DNA of 52,025 nucleotides from the NCBI GenBank assembly GCA_963976795.1, contig CAXBLT010000018.1:1-52025 (forward strand). Direction: 5' to 3'. Within the stretch, counting starts at the first letter, position 1; every line of letters starts with the position of its first letter. Source of the DNA: UBA7359 sp963976795 (GTDB lineage Bacteria; Pseudomonadota; Gammaproteobacteria; Eutrophobiales; Eutrophobiaceae). Below are positions 41,791-50,712 of this stretch, one piece after another. The translations under genes and the position numbers were made by a program. The notes under the pieces are model-generated. The model did not search any database. It was not told the DNA's origin and saw only the letters and a program-made list of their open reading frames with translations.

Positions 41791-42348
41791 ATGTTCAACA
41801 AGTTCCCTCGCATAGTTTCTGCACTGCTGTTATTGATGTTCACTTGCTATAGTAATGCGGCATCATTAGAAACGTTACTTGACGGTTTAGACGGAAAGCA
41901 ACATAGACTAAGTAATTATATCGGCAAAGGAAAATGGGTTGTTGTAAATGTATGGGGAACCGACTGTCCATATTGCAGAGCAGAATTGGATGCATTGATT
42001 GATTTCCATGATGAACATGAAGATAAAGACGCCATGGTTATTGGCCTCACTCTTGATTGGCCCACCTTTGATTTTCCAGATAAGGAAGAGCTGCAAGAGT
42101 TTGCTTTGGATTATTTTATTGAATACCCATTAATGCTGGTTGATGCCAAACTCGCAGCCGAGGTTGTTGGCAAGCAGGTTAATATGATTCCATTGACGTT
42201 TTTTTATAACCCTAAAGGTGATTTAGTGTTACGTTTAAATGGTGTTGTGACTAGCACACAACTGGAAAAAATAATTAAGAATGATAGCGTACGTTATGAA
42301 GTAGAGTGGGCTGATGACGTCCCGCCTGAATTCATACCAGAGAAATAA
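41791..42348 (+). CDS. TlpA/ResA-like thiol-disulfide oxidoreductase, exported
   Basis: The 185-residue protein has a signal peptide ending about SNA-AS and a thioredoxin fold with CPYC at 59-62 (VWGTDCPYCRAEL) and a cis-proline-like MIPLTFFYN. TlpA/ResA proteins reduce periplasmic disulfides, for example in cytochrome c maturation, but no such partner is near. The frame extends upstream to 41725. The ATG at 41791 puts a clean signal peptide at the start, so I chose it. Confidence 0.88.
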   Translation: MFNKFPRIVSALLLLMFTCYSNAASLETLLDGLDGKQHRLSNYIGKGKWVVVNVWGTDCPYCRAELDALIDFHDEHEDKDAMVIGLTLDWPTFDFPDKEELQEFALDYFIEYPLMLVDAKLAAEVVGKQVNMIPLTFFYNPKGDLVLRLNGVVTSTQLEKIIKNDSVRYEVEWADDVPPEFIPEK

Positions 42349-42361
42349 AGTTACGGGGTTG

Positions 42362-42607
42362 TTATTTAGCTTCCTTGTCAACAGTCTCGCCTTCGATTAG
42401 ATTGCCTTTTTCTTCTTGTTTTCTTTCATGTTTCCAATTGGCAAGAATAATAGCTAATAGGCCCAGTATGATCTCATCAATTAAAGGGATGAAATCAGGT
42501 ATAAAAAGATCGAGAATAAATAGACCGATGACAATCAGAAATAAGTTTTTAAACTTTAATTGATTGGCGTACGACAAAAATAGTGTGATCAGTGCGCGTG
42601 GGTTCAT
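42362..42607 (-). CDS. Small membrane protein, DUF6116-like
   Basis: The 81-residue protein (from ATG 42607) has two hydrophobic helices separated by the motif FIPDFIPLIDEIILGLLAIILANWK and a charged tail. This short arrangement matches a family I recall as DUF6116, whose function is unknown. The frame opens at 42655, but the later start avoids a cysteine-rich non-conserved tail. It is divergent from the Ada-like gene, with 62 bp between starts. Confidence 0.7.
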   Translation of the reverse strand: MNPRALITLFLSYANQLKFKNLFLIVIGLFILDLFIPDFIPLIDEIILGLLAIILANWKHERKQEEKGNLIEGETVDKEAK

Positions 42608-42669
42608 GGGTTTATTATAACAGCAAGATCCGGGTGGGTTGAGCTGGTTTCTCATGATAGATTCTTTAT

Positions 42670-43506
42670 ATGATTTATAAACCGACTGATTATAGGCAAA
42701 TGGCGGAGGTTATTAATTACCTGAGTCAGCACTATGCAGATCAGCCTTCATTAGAAAAAATGGCTTCTGTTGCTGGTTTAAGTCCGCATCATTTTCAGCG
42801 TAAGTTTACGACCTGGGTCGGTGTAACACCAAAATCCTTTATACAATATCTGACCTTTGATAACGCTAAAGAGATGCTGGCTCAAGGTAAAAGTATTTTG
42901 GATGTGACCTATAAAACCGGTTTATCGAGTCCGTCACGCTTACACGATCTTTGCCTCAAGATTGAAGCCGCATCTCCAGGAGAAATAAAGTGTGGTGGCG
43001 AGGGGCTTGTTATCGATTATGGTTTCGGTTTCAGCCCATTTGGAGAATGTCTGATTGCCAGTTCACCACGAGGCATTGTTAAACTGGCGTTTGTAACAGC
43101 TGGGAATAGAACACAAGTTACCAATGAATTGCTGGGCGACTGGCCAAAAGCAAGCGTGAGATATAATGAGCAGGCTGCAATCGCATTAATAGACAGAATA
43201 TTTAGTTATGAAAATGATCAAGCATTACCTTTAAGTGCGTATGTTAAAGGGACGCAATTTCAATTGAAGGTATGGAGTGCGCTATTAAAAATAGCGCCAG
43301 GTGAGTTGATAAGTTATGGACAGCTAGCTAAGAGTATAGGTCAGGCTGCAGCCTCAAGAGCTGTTGGTGCAGCAGTAGGAGGTAATCCACTAGGTTTTCT
43401 AATACCATGCCATCGTGTCATTCGTGGAACCGGAATAATTGGCCAGTATCGTTGGGGTTCGGGGTTAAAGCGAGTTCTGATCGCCTATGAATCTATTCTG
43501 AAATAA
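42670..43506 (+). CDS. AraC-type regulator fused to O6-methylguanine-DNA methyltransferase (Ada-like, lacking N-terminal domain)
   Basis: The 278-residue protein has an AraC helix-turn-helix domain (about 10-105; LEKMASVAGLSPHHFQRKF) and a methyltransferase domain (about 115-275) with the suicidal cysteine in IPCHRVIRGTG. It repairs O6-methylguanine. The zinc-binding N-terminal domain of E. coli Ada, which senses methylphosphotriesters, is missing. Induction by methylation of that domain therefore cannot occur in the classical way. It is a known shorter architecture. Confidence 0.92.
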   Translation: MIYKPTDYRQMAEVINYLSQHYADQPSLEKMASVAGLSPHHFQRKFTTWVGVTPKSFIQYLTFDNAKEMLAQGKSILDVTYKTGLSSPSRLHDLCLKIEAASPGEIKCGGEGLVIDYGFGFSPFGECLIASSPRGIVKLAFVTAGNRTQVTNELLGDWPKASVRYNEQAAIALIDRIFSYENDQALPLSAYVKGTQFQLKVWSALLKIAPGELISYGQLAKSIGQAAASRAVGAAVGGNPLGFLIPCHRVIRGTGIIGQYRWGSGLKRVLIAYESILK

Positions 43507-43591
43507 TAATATCTGAACAGCATAATTACTTTATTTTAGAAAAATAGAGGCTAGACTAACCTTTGCGGCTTTAATTAGTGAGGTGTTTATT

Positions 43592-43888
43592 ATGCCTTGG
43601 AATCGTGTGACATTTACCATCGATCAGATAGAAGAAGAAGGTGCTCTTAATGATATGGAAGACCGATTTGAAGCTGTTTTCATGGAAGCAGAAGGACCGC
43701 CTGATATGGCTATCTTCTCAGACAATGATTATACAGACGGAACAATCTCTTTTTATTTTACACCGGGTTGTGAACTGGATTGTGAAAATATAATATTATT
43801 TTACGATGCTGAAGAATGTGAGCCACCCGACATCGATGATGTATTTCTGTTTTCTGGTAATGATGATGCGCTGGATTTATTGGCTTAG
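43592..43888 (+). CDS. Small, very acidic protein of unknown function
   Basis: The 98-residue protein (MPWNRVTFTID...) is unusually rich in Asp and Glu and carries three cysteines (GCELDCEN and EECEPP). It has no signal peptide or membrane helix. I start at the ATG at 43592, which has gaggtg at good spacing. The protein-like composition and good ribosome site support a real gene. No family is recognised. Confidence 0.6.
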   Translation: MPWNRVTFTIDQIEEEGALNDMEDRFEAVFMEAEGPPDMAIFSDNDYTDGTISFYFTPGCELDCENIILFYDAEECEPPDIDDVFLFSGNDDALDLLA

Positions 43889-43949
43889 TTCAAGCTTATT
43901 TTAATAATATCGTCCTTGAATTTATTTGATTAACCCTCACATACAAGAT

Positions 43950-44129
43950 ATGAACATTGAACCTACAATTCCTTGTCCTGTGTGTCATGCTCCGATCTTT
44001 GTCAGGCAGGTTAATTTTCCCTCTGGCGATAGCGCGCGTTTTTATGCAGAACCGCTATCACTCTCAGGTGAAGTTATTTCATTTCATCAGCATCAAATAG
44101 GTGACATAGAAATTTCATCGATGCATTAG
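43950..44129 (+). CDS. Possible small CPxC-containing protein
   Basis: From the ATG at 43950, this 59-residue frame begins MNIEPTIPCPVCHAPIFVRQ. The CPVC pair could be half of a zinc ribbon or a redox site. The rest shows no pattern I recognise and there is no Shine-Dalgarno. The frame opens from a TTG at 43926. It may be a real small gene or chance. Confidence 0.35.
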   Translation: MNIEPTIPCPVCHAPIFVRQVNFPSGDSARFYAEPLSLSGEVISFHQHQIGDIEISSMH

Positions 44130-44155
44130 AAATAACCGTGTATAACAAGAACAAT

Positions 44156-44230
44156 GGCTGGGTGGCAGAATATCTTATGCAGTGGTGTGCAAAGCCGCGT
44201 ATGTTGGTTCGAATCCAACCCCAGCCTCCA
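44156..44230 (+). tRNA. tRNA-Cys (anticodon GCA)
   Basis: The acceptor arms ggctggg and cccagcc pair, and the 3' CCA is encoded. The T arm is gttgg-ttcgaat-ccaac. The anticodon loop gtgcaaa gives GCA, between stem halves gtggt and gccgc with two G-U pairs. The D stem looks short. The sequence fits bacterial tRNA-Cys. Confidence 0.9.
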
Positions 44231-44277
44231 ATCTTCGTTTAATAAGATTATTACTTCGCGCTATTTGAGATTCAGCT

Positions 44278-45021
44278 TTAGTTAATTAAACTTACAAGGT
44301 AAAGATTAAAATAACCGATAAGAAACAAGGTTGGTGTGTCCCACGTATGCGGTGACCATGCCTCTGTCAATGTCATTACAATAGGTATTGTAAGTAAAGC
44401 GACGATAAATCCAGTATCAGTAAATGAAGATTGGAAAACCATAATTGTTATTATGCTTGTTATCAGAACACACATGCTTCCTTCGATTGAACGTTCATAT
44501 TTTATTTTTGAGAAAAGGGCATGAGTCTTGTATTTATGTTTTCCGAACCTTATTCCTACGGGTTCCGCTAGTCCATCTCCGATACCTGCAATTAGAATAG
44601 GGATTAATAGCAGACTCGCAATACCCTTAGATTCAAAAAGTATAATTGCTGGAATGATAATGAGGTAGCCCGCAGCAATTTGAGTTGAGAGCCACAAAAG
44701 GGTGTTCGGCCTGTCTTCAGGCCTATCAAAAGAAAGAAACATTCTTGCGAATATTGGCACTCTGGATCTCGATGGTGCAATGTAGATTAATAAACACAAC
44801 ATGATGATGATAGACTTTAATAGAAGCCCTTTAATACTTTGTTCGTATGGAATTACGGTTTCTAAATAAATAGGAATAAAAAAAAGACAAAAATGGTTTA
44901 TCTTTCTTGTATAACCAACCTTGACGTTTTTATAGAAAACCAGATTGCCGGTTAAGTATTGGATTACCCATAAAGATAATATTTGAACCGCAAGGTTTGT
45001 CACAAAAGAAATATCAATCAT
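44278..45021 (-). CDS. Polyprenol/diacylglycerol kinase-like membrane protein
   Basis: The 247-residue protein has about seven transmembrane helices. It carries the signature GIGDGLAEPVGIRFGKHKY and YERSIEGS near residues 145-180, with RKINHFCLFFIP near the N-terminus. These motifs are those of the dolichol kinase / phytol kinase / yeast Dgk1 group, which use CTP to phosphorylate lipid alcohols. The bacterial substrate is unknown; undecaprenol, phytol or diacylglycerol are possible. It stands alone between tRNA-Cys and a PNPOx-like gene. Confidence 0.8.
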   Translation of the reverse strand: MIDISFVTNLAVQILSLWVIQYLTGNLVFYKNVKVGYTRKINHFCLFFIPIYLETVIPYEQSIKGLLLKSIIIMLCLLIYIAPSRSRVPIFARMFLSFDRPEDRPNTLLWLSTQIAAGYLIIIPAIILFESKGIASLLLIPILIAGIGDGLAEPVGIRFGKHKYKTHALFSKIKYERSIEGSMCVLITSIITIMVFQSSFTDTGFIVALLTIPIVMTLTEAWSPHTWDTPTLFLIGYFNLYLVSLIN

Positions 45022-45107
45022 TCTCTATTAGATTTATGTCGGGTACGGTGAGCCTATATGATGTGCGCCCTGTGTGCGTGAAAAAGGATCTGTGTTTTTA
45101 GCCTGGT

Positions 45108-45662
45108 TCATTCTGCTACTCCCATCAGCATGAATTCTTCCTCGGTATAACGCGGTGTAATATGTTGTGGGCAGTTTCGGTCCCATGCTTCGATATGAAC
45201 CAGGAATGCACGTTCAATATTCGCTTTGTATTCATCGACCGCAAGCTGCCTTATTAAAGTCTCATTTGTTTCTGTGGCTTCCGATGTGCCCCAGAGTTTA
45301 ATGCGTGTGCGGTTTGGGTAATCCATTAGAAACAAGCAGACTTTATTATTATCTTGTAAATTACCGTATGAGATGTACTGACGATTACCACTGAAATCAG
45401 CAAAACCCAGTGTTTTATTATCTATGACTTTTAGAAAGCCCTTTGGGCCACCACGATGTTGAATGTATGGCTGTCCTTCGGCATTGACCGTCGCCATATA
45501 GAATGAGTCGCGTTGAGCTATAAAATTGGCTAAAAATTCTGTAACTGTACTTTCCCAACTACCGCGTTGCTCTATATTCGCGTAGATACTACGAGATTCT
45601 TTTTCCTTTTGAATTTTCTTTACTGTATCTGTAAAGGCTATATCACTTACATACTCTCTCAT
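45108..45662 (-). CDS. Pyridoxamine 5'-phosphate oxidase-family flavoprotein
   Basis: The 184-residue protein has the split-barrel flavin-binding pattern: FIAQRDSFYMATVNAEGQPYIQHRGGPKGFLKV, then FADFSGNRQYISYGNL and a later CLFLMDYPNRTRIKLWG. Such proteins bind FMN or related cofactors and are often called general stress proteins. True PdxH activity is unlikely. The ATG at 45662 is preceded by ggag. Confidence 0.88.
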   Translation of the reverse strand: MREYVSDIAFTDTVKKIQKEKESRSIYANIEQRGSWESTVTEFLANFIAQRDSFYMATVNAEGQPYIQHRGGPKGFLKVIDNKTLGFADFSGNRQYISYGNLQDNNKVCLFLMDYPNRTRIKLWGTSEATETNETLIRQLAVDEYKANIERAFLVHIEAWDRNCPQHITPRYTEEEFMLMGVAE

Positions 45663-45781
45663 AGGATTTCTCCATAGTTAGTTTTAACGCACAGTCAATA
45701 TCACGGAACACAATATTACTTAATATATTATAATGAATTTTAGTTTAATGCCGTGGATTTTAGATCGTAGGAGAATAAGTT

Positions 45782-46224
45782 ATGGGTAAAATGCTTGTTT
45801 CAATTTATGGTGTATTAAACTACTTTATTTTTTTATGTCCTTTATCTGTCCCACCGGATTCGTTGGCAATCTTTTAGTTCCGAAAACCATAGATTCCGGG
45901 GACGCAGCTGTAGTCATTTCGTCACTAATCGGTAAAGTTCTGTTGCCTGGAATATAGAGTCATCGCTTGGTGTTTTGCTTTTAAATAGTTTATTCTGATT
46001 TGGCTGGTCTGTGATAGGTATATATCAGTTTTAAAGGGCAGGTGTATAGCCATTTAGAGTTTAAAATGGTCGGGGTGTATAAATTATGTCGCCACCCACT
46101 TATGTCGGGTTTCATAACCGGATTCTGGTCAACGCCGATAATGATTATCGGGCACCTGTTGTTTTTGCGATGTCTACAAAATTATCATAAAAAGGTACTA
46201 ATGGTATTCTCATTCAAGTGGTAA
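45782..46224 (+). pseudogene. Degraded membrane methyltransferase gene (MddA/NnrU-like)
   Basis: Several frames carry pieces of one protein. An intact ribosome site and ATG lead to MGKMLVSIYGVLNYFIFL. In another frame follows FVGNLLVPKTIDSG, which is the conserved MddA-type segment. A third piece reads GQVYSHLEFKMVGVYKLC, then RHPLMSGFITGFWSTP and IMIIGHLLF. After that a T-run causes another shift, with AMST continuing in the next frame. Stop codons separate the pieces, and roughly 90 middle residues are missing. MddA methylates methanethiol to dimethyl sulfide; other members of this membrane methyltransferase group are alternatives. The gene is clearly non-functional as read. Confidence 0.75.
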
Positions 46225-46306
46225 TGAGCAGCATGTAAATAGTTACATGTTTTGAAATGATACATCGTGCATATGATGCTGTGTTAATCACTATATAATA
46301 GCTAAA

Positions 46307-47056
46307 ATGTCCTCAGAATTACTTGATCTATTTAATGCGCATAATGGCGTTGTCTGTTGCGTTGGTGCAGGCGGTAAAAAAACTACGATGTTTCAATTAG
46401 CAAAGGCTCATGCTGGTCGAGTGGGTATCACCGCAACTGCGCATATTGAATATTTCCCCAAGACATTAGAGGCGACGAATTATATTGGTGCAGAAGTCGA
46501 TGTAATAGAAGCCATACGCAATGACGTTTCTTCTAAGGCAATTGCCTTTGCTAAACCATCAGAGAGGTTTGGTCGGCGTGCTGGTATTAGTATGGAGTTA
46601 TTACAGACGATCACGAATGAAAACCATTTTGAATTGATTGTGGTCAAGGCAGATGGTGCGCGTGGACGTTTGGTGAAAGGTCCAGCAAAGCACGAGCCAG
46701 TCATTCCGGTATTTGCTGACACCGTTATCCCGGTTGTCTCTGTTAAAGTAATCGGTAAGAAGCTAACGGATAAGGTTTCGCATCGGGTTGATCAAGTTTC
46801 CAGGATCACGGGATTAAACGAGTATGATGAAATAAAGCCGGAACATATCGCGCGTTTGCTTTCATCAAACGATGGTGCACTAAAAAATACAGGGGCAGCG
46901 AAAGTAATCCCGTTAATCAATATGGTTGACTATAGTGAACAAGAAGTATCTGCGAGAGAGGCTGCGCAATTGGCCTTAACGATGACAGACCGATTTGATT
47001 ATATTGTGTTAGCAGCCATGAATCAAAACGATCCTATTATTGATGTAATCGGATAA
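46307..47056 (+). CDS. yqeC: YqeC-family protein (selenium-dependent molybdenum hydroxylase maturation)
   Basis: The 249-residue soluble protein has the P-loop-like GAGGKKTT at 20-27 and the family signature KADGARGRLVKGPAKHEPVIP near 120. It is a member of the YqeC family, which co-occurs with YqeB and selenium-dependent molybdenum hydroxylases. No such hydroxylase, YqeB or SelD gene is in the window, so the role is inferred from family only. The start has no good Shine-Dalgarno. Confidence 0.85.
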   Translation: MSSELLDLFNAHNGVVCCVGAGGKKTTMFQLAKAHAGRVGITATAHIEYFPKTLEATNYIGAEVDVIEAIRNDVSSKAIAFAKPSERFGRRAGISMELLQTITNENHFELIVVKADGARGRLVKGPAKHEPVIPVFADTVIPVVSVKVIGKKLTDKVSHRVDQVSRITGLNEYDEIKPEHIARLLSSNDGALKNTGAAKVIPLINMVDYSEQEVSAREAAQLALTMTDRFDYIVLAAMNQNDPIIDVIG

Positions 47057-47096
47057 ATATACATTTGAGAGATAAAATGTATAACAGGAAAAAAAG

Positions 47097-48833
47097 ATGA
47101 AGACTGATATAAGAAGTTTTGGAATATTATTTCAATCAATAGGCATTAACGTTGTTGTCCTTTTATCGTTTATGTTTTTTTGCTACATAGCTCTTTATTC
47201 TTTGTTTGAATACGATACATGGATTGAGTGTCAAGAGTTCGAGCGTTATCAGGAGCTTATTGATGCTTTTCGAGAAGCATTTTTAGCAGGGAAATATTAT
47301 CCGCGTTGGCTCCCTGAATTTTATGGAGGGTACGGGTACCCCACGTTTGTTTATTATCAGCCCGGTTACTTTTTTCTGTGTTTGCCACTTTCATTAATAT
47401 TCGAGAACACAGCATTTGCAATGAAATTGAGTGTCTTAATATTGCTCATGTTTTCCGGGTTTGGTACTTATTTATTTGCAAAAGAGATCGTGGATAAGAA
47501 AACGGCAGTATTTCTGGGTTTTTGTTTCATTTTAACGCCCTATATTTCGGTAGAAATATTTGTTAGAGGTGCTCTTAGTGAACTAACAGGAATGTTATTA
47601 ACACCGTGGCCACTGTATTTTCTTGTCCGTATGCACCGAGAAACTAATTCAAATTTAAAATGGCGGTTTTCCTTCTTCGGGCTCACGTTGTCATTATTTT
47701 TTATCGTCATCAGTCATCCCATCGTAGCAATGTTTTACTATCCGGCATTTGTGCTATGTGCTGTATATTTTTTCTTTAACTCGAAAGAGAGGACTACTTT
47801 AGGGGTGGGCGTGGTTCTTGCTCTGTTTACTGGAACAATTGTATCTTCACCTTACTGGTATGGTGTATTGCATATGAAGCCGTTTGTAAATTTTGATGCG
47901 CTTGTCGATGGGTATTACCAGTCTCAAAATCATACAGTATTTGTTAGGCAACTCTTTTCTCGTGTATTTGAGTTTGGTGATTCAATTCCATTATCTTCAG
48001 CCGACACGATGTCTTTTCAGCTTGGCGCACCATTTTTTATATTAGCGGTATTAGGATTTATATTAAATAGGAAAAATAATTTTCAAAAACTTGTGTTCGG
48101 AATATATATGACTTTAATTTTTCTTATGTTGAATGCGGCGAAGCCTTTTTGGAGTCTTGATATGATGACGCGATTTGTGCAGTTTCCATGGAGGTTGTTA
48201 GCGATAATAGGCATATTCCAGATTATTTCTATGTCTGGTTTATCTGTTTTGTCCAAACATAATGTTGTAAAAAAATACTATACGGTGTTTCTAGTTGTTC
48301 TCTTTTTTGGGGCGTATGCATGGCATAGTAACCAGTTTCATGTGGCGGGTTATTTGAGTGAATACTCTAAAGAAGCAGTAAGAAACAATTTTTTAACATA
48401 TGCATTTAACGACGAATTTAAACCGAAAACTTCTAAAGAACGCCCTCTCTTACCCCGTGTGGAGAATATTATGATGCGTGCTACTAATGATGTATCAATA
48501 GAACCTCTTGCTGAGAATAACCCTCATAAGATTGCATATCGTGTATTTACTGGAGCTGAGAAGACGGAGGTGACGATACAACAATTATACTTTCCTGGTT
48601 GGGAGGTATTTGTGAATGGCAAGCATGTGTCTGACGAGCAATTAGTAAAAAACCTTGATGATAGCGGGTTAATTAGACTCGGTCTCCCTCCTAATGCTAA
48701 GTATGAAATTAATGCAAGTTACGTAGGTGTGCCTGGTCTCATGTCTATGAATGTCATAGTTGGGATATGGTTATTGTTTATCATTGTATTTCTATTGAAA
48801 TTTGAATATTTTAATAAACGAATATATCGTTGA
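47097..48833 (+). CDS. Large polytopic membrane protein, 6-pyruvoyl-tetrahydropterin-synthase-related / GT-C-like
   Basis: The 578-residue protein has about ten to twelve membrane helices. An early external loop reads AGKYYPRWLPEFYGGYGYPTF, and a C-terminal soluble part (about 460-555) contains FPGWEVFVNGKHV. This layout resembles the YfhO/GT-C type membrane glycosyltransferases and proteins labelled 6-pyruvoyl-tetrahydropterin-synthase-related, a label that does not define activity. A role in sugar transfer to a surface polymer is plausible but unproven. It starts 40 bp after yqeC. Confidence 0.7.
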   Translation: MKTDIRSFGILFQSIGINVVVLLSFMFFCYIALYSLFEYDTWIECQEFERYQELIDAFREAFLAGKYYPRWLPEFYGGYGYPTFVYYQPGYFFLCLPLSLIFENTAFAMKLSVLILLMFSGFGTYLFAKEIVDKKTAVFLGFCFILTPYISVEIFVRGALSELTGMLLTPWPLYFLVRMHRETNSNLKWRFSFFGLTLSLFFIVISHPIVAMFYYPAFVLCAVYFFFNSKERTTLGVGVVLALFTGTIVSSPYWYGVLHMKPFVNFDALVDGYYQSQNHTVFVRQLFSRVFEFGDSIPLSSADTMSFQLGAPFFILAVLGFILNRKNNFQKLVFGIYMTLIFLMLNAAKPFWSLDMMTRFVQFPWRLLAIIGIFQIISMSGLSVLSKHNVVKKYYTVFLVVLFFGAYAWHSNQFHVAGYLSEYSKEAVRNNFLTYAFNDEFKPKTSKERPLLPRVENIMMRATNDVSIEPLAENNPHKIAYRVFTGAEKTEVTIQQLYFPGWEVFVNGKHVSDEQLVKNLDDSGLIRLGLPPNAKYEINASYVGVPGLMSMNVIVGIWLLFIIVFLLKFEYFNKRIYR

Positions 48834-48957
48834 TTATAAATTAATGGCGATAGAAAGGAGGGCGTAAATTCAAGGAGAGATTAAAAGATGGCAATCATCC
48901 TGCCCATCTAAAATTTAAATACAGCTTCTATTAGTTTGTCGTGGTGCGAGTTATATT

Positions 48958-50469
48958 TTATTTAAGTAATGTGTCTATAATATTCATGTTTTCAGGCAAA
49001 TTATTTATATCAATATCCCAGGCTACCGGGAGATAAAGCATTACAAACAGAGTAATCAATACTGCTCCAACCAGGTTAACCCATATTCCCGTTCTTGCCA
49101 TTTGACGAATGGTGACGTAACGACTACTAAATACAATAGCATTTGGAGGTGTTGCAACAGGTAACATAAAGGCAAAGGAAGCGGCTAGTGCTACTGCGAT
49201 CATCAAGCTATAAGGGTGTATCTGCATTGATATTGCCAGTGCAGCAATGATAGGCAGTATCATTGAAGCTGTCGCCGTGTTTGATGTTATTTCAGTTAAT
49301 ATAATGACAACCGTCGTTATGACAGCAATAATTAAAAACAGGTTGCTTCCTTGTAGTATGCTAAGTTGGTTAGCAATAATCTGTGTCAGCCCACTATCAT
49401 TAAACCCCTTGGCTAGTGCGAGTCCGCCACCAAAGAGTATGAGAATATCCCAGGGGATTTTAATAGCCGTTTGCCAATCGAGCAGGAACTCATGTTTTTT
49501 AAAACTGGATGGAGTGATGAAAAGCAATAGTGCCCCTCCCATCGCTATTGTAGAATCTTTTACCATCTTGAATTGATCTGTATCTAACAAGCCTCTAACC
49601 ATCCAGAGTACTGCGACACTACAAAAAATAAATAGAACAGTCTTTTCTTGCGAAGACATCGGCCCAAGTTCTGTCAGTTCACGACGTATGGTTTCCTTGC
49701 CACCAGGCAAGTGGTCTATCTCAGTAGGGTAGGCGATGTGTGTTAAATAATACCAGGTAAATATCAACATGCTGACTGATAAAGGGAGTGCAAACTTCAT
49801 CCAGTCCAGAAAGCTGATGCTTTGCCCAAGTTGAGTTTCAATTATGCCTGCGAGAATAGCATTCGGCGGGGTGCCTATTAATGTAGCAATGCCACCGATG
49901 GAGGCAGCATAGGCAATGCCTAGCATCAACGCTATACCAAAATGGAAATGCTCAGGATCGGTATTTATTTTGATATTAGGATCCGAATGAATTCCGCCTA
50001 TGACCTGTTTTAGGACAGCAATACCAATCGTGAGCATCATCATGGTTGCAGCAGTATTACTAATCCACATCGATAACCCGGCTGAGGCGATCATAAAACC
50101 AAGAATTATTCTATTGGGTGTAACGCCGACCAGCTGGATTGTATGTAAGGCGATCCTACGGTGTAGGTTCCATTTCTCGATGGTAACGCCAATTAAAAAA
50201 CCACCAAGAAAGAGATAGATGAGATGGTGTGCATATGGTTGCGTCACTTCACTACCATTCATAACGCCCAGAATTGGAAAAAGTAATATCGGTAACAAGG
50301 CAGTAGCCGGTATCGGAATGGCTTCGGTAATCCACCAAGTCGCCATTAGTAGCGCAACTGCCAGCACATGCATTGCTTCCGGCCTTACACTACCAGGGAC
50401 AGGGGCTAACAGGACAAGGACAAACAAAAGTATGCCGATTCCAAGCCCGGTGGCTTTACATTTCAACAT
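48958..50469 (-). CDS. SLC13/DASS-family sodium-coupled anion symporter
   Basis: The 503-residue inner-membrane protein has about twelve hydrophobic segments. The two family signatures are GGIATLIGTPPNAILAG near the middle and TEITSNTATASMILPII toward the C-terminus; these SNT/TxP motifs bind sodium and the carboxylate. Substrates may be dicarboxylates or sulfate, and this cannot be decided from sequence. The gene is divergent from nhaA across 243 bp. Confidence 0.92.
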   Translation of the reverse strand: MLKCKATGLGIGILLFVLVLLAPVPGSVRPEAMHVLAVALLMATWWITEAIPIPATALLPILLFPILGVMNGSEVTQPYAHHLIYLFLGGFLIGVTIEKWNLHRRIALHTIQLVGVTPNRIILGFMIASAGLSMWISNTAATMMMLTIGIAVLKQVIGGIHSDPNIKINTDPEHFHFGIALMLGIAYAASIGGIATLIGTPPNAILAGIIETQLGQSISFLDWMKFALPLSVSMLIFTWYYLTHIAYPTEIDHLPGGKETIRRELTELGPMSSQEKTVLFIFCSVAVLWMVRGLLDTDQFKMVKDSTIAMGGALLLFITPSSFKKHEFLLDWQTAIKIPWDILILFGGGLALAKGFNDSGLTQIIANQLSILQGSNLFLIIAVITTVVIILTEITSNTATASMILPIIAALAISMQIHPYSLMIAVALAASFAFMLPVATPPNAIVFSSRYVTIRQMARTGIWVNLVGAVLITLFVMLYLPVAWDIDINNLPENMNIIDTLLK

Positions 50470-50712
50470 CGCATCGCATTATTCAAGTGCTTTTAAATAG
50501 AAGGTCATTATAATCGTTCCATATGGAGATCATTATTATTTTTACTAATATGAATTCTTTAGAATTAATTTGAACAATATAATATTATGGTACTTTAAAA
50601 TTTCATTGATCTAAAACAAGATTTATTATGCGTTTTTAAAGATTAAAAGTGAATGCGCTACACGGCTTAGCGTTGAGGGCAATCGTTTTAATTAACAAGA
50701 AACTAAAGAGAT
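50470..50712. other. Divergent promoter region between symporter and nhaA
   Basis: These 243 AT-rich bases hold no gene. They must contain promoters for both divergent transporter genes. No clear operator is visible. Confidence 0.4.

Noticed and set aside
44156..44230. Treating the tRNA-Cys as a pseudogene because the D stem looks short and the anticodon stem has G-U pairs.
   Set aside because: Acceptor and T arms pair fully, the anticodon is clear and CCA is encoded, so a functional tRNA is more likely.
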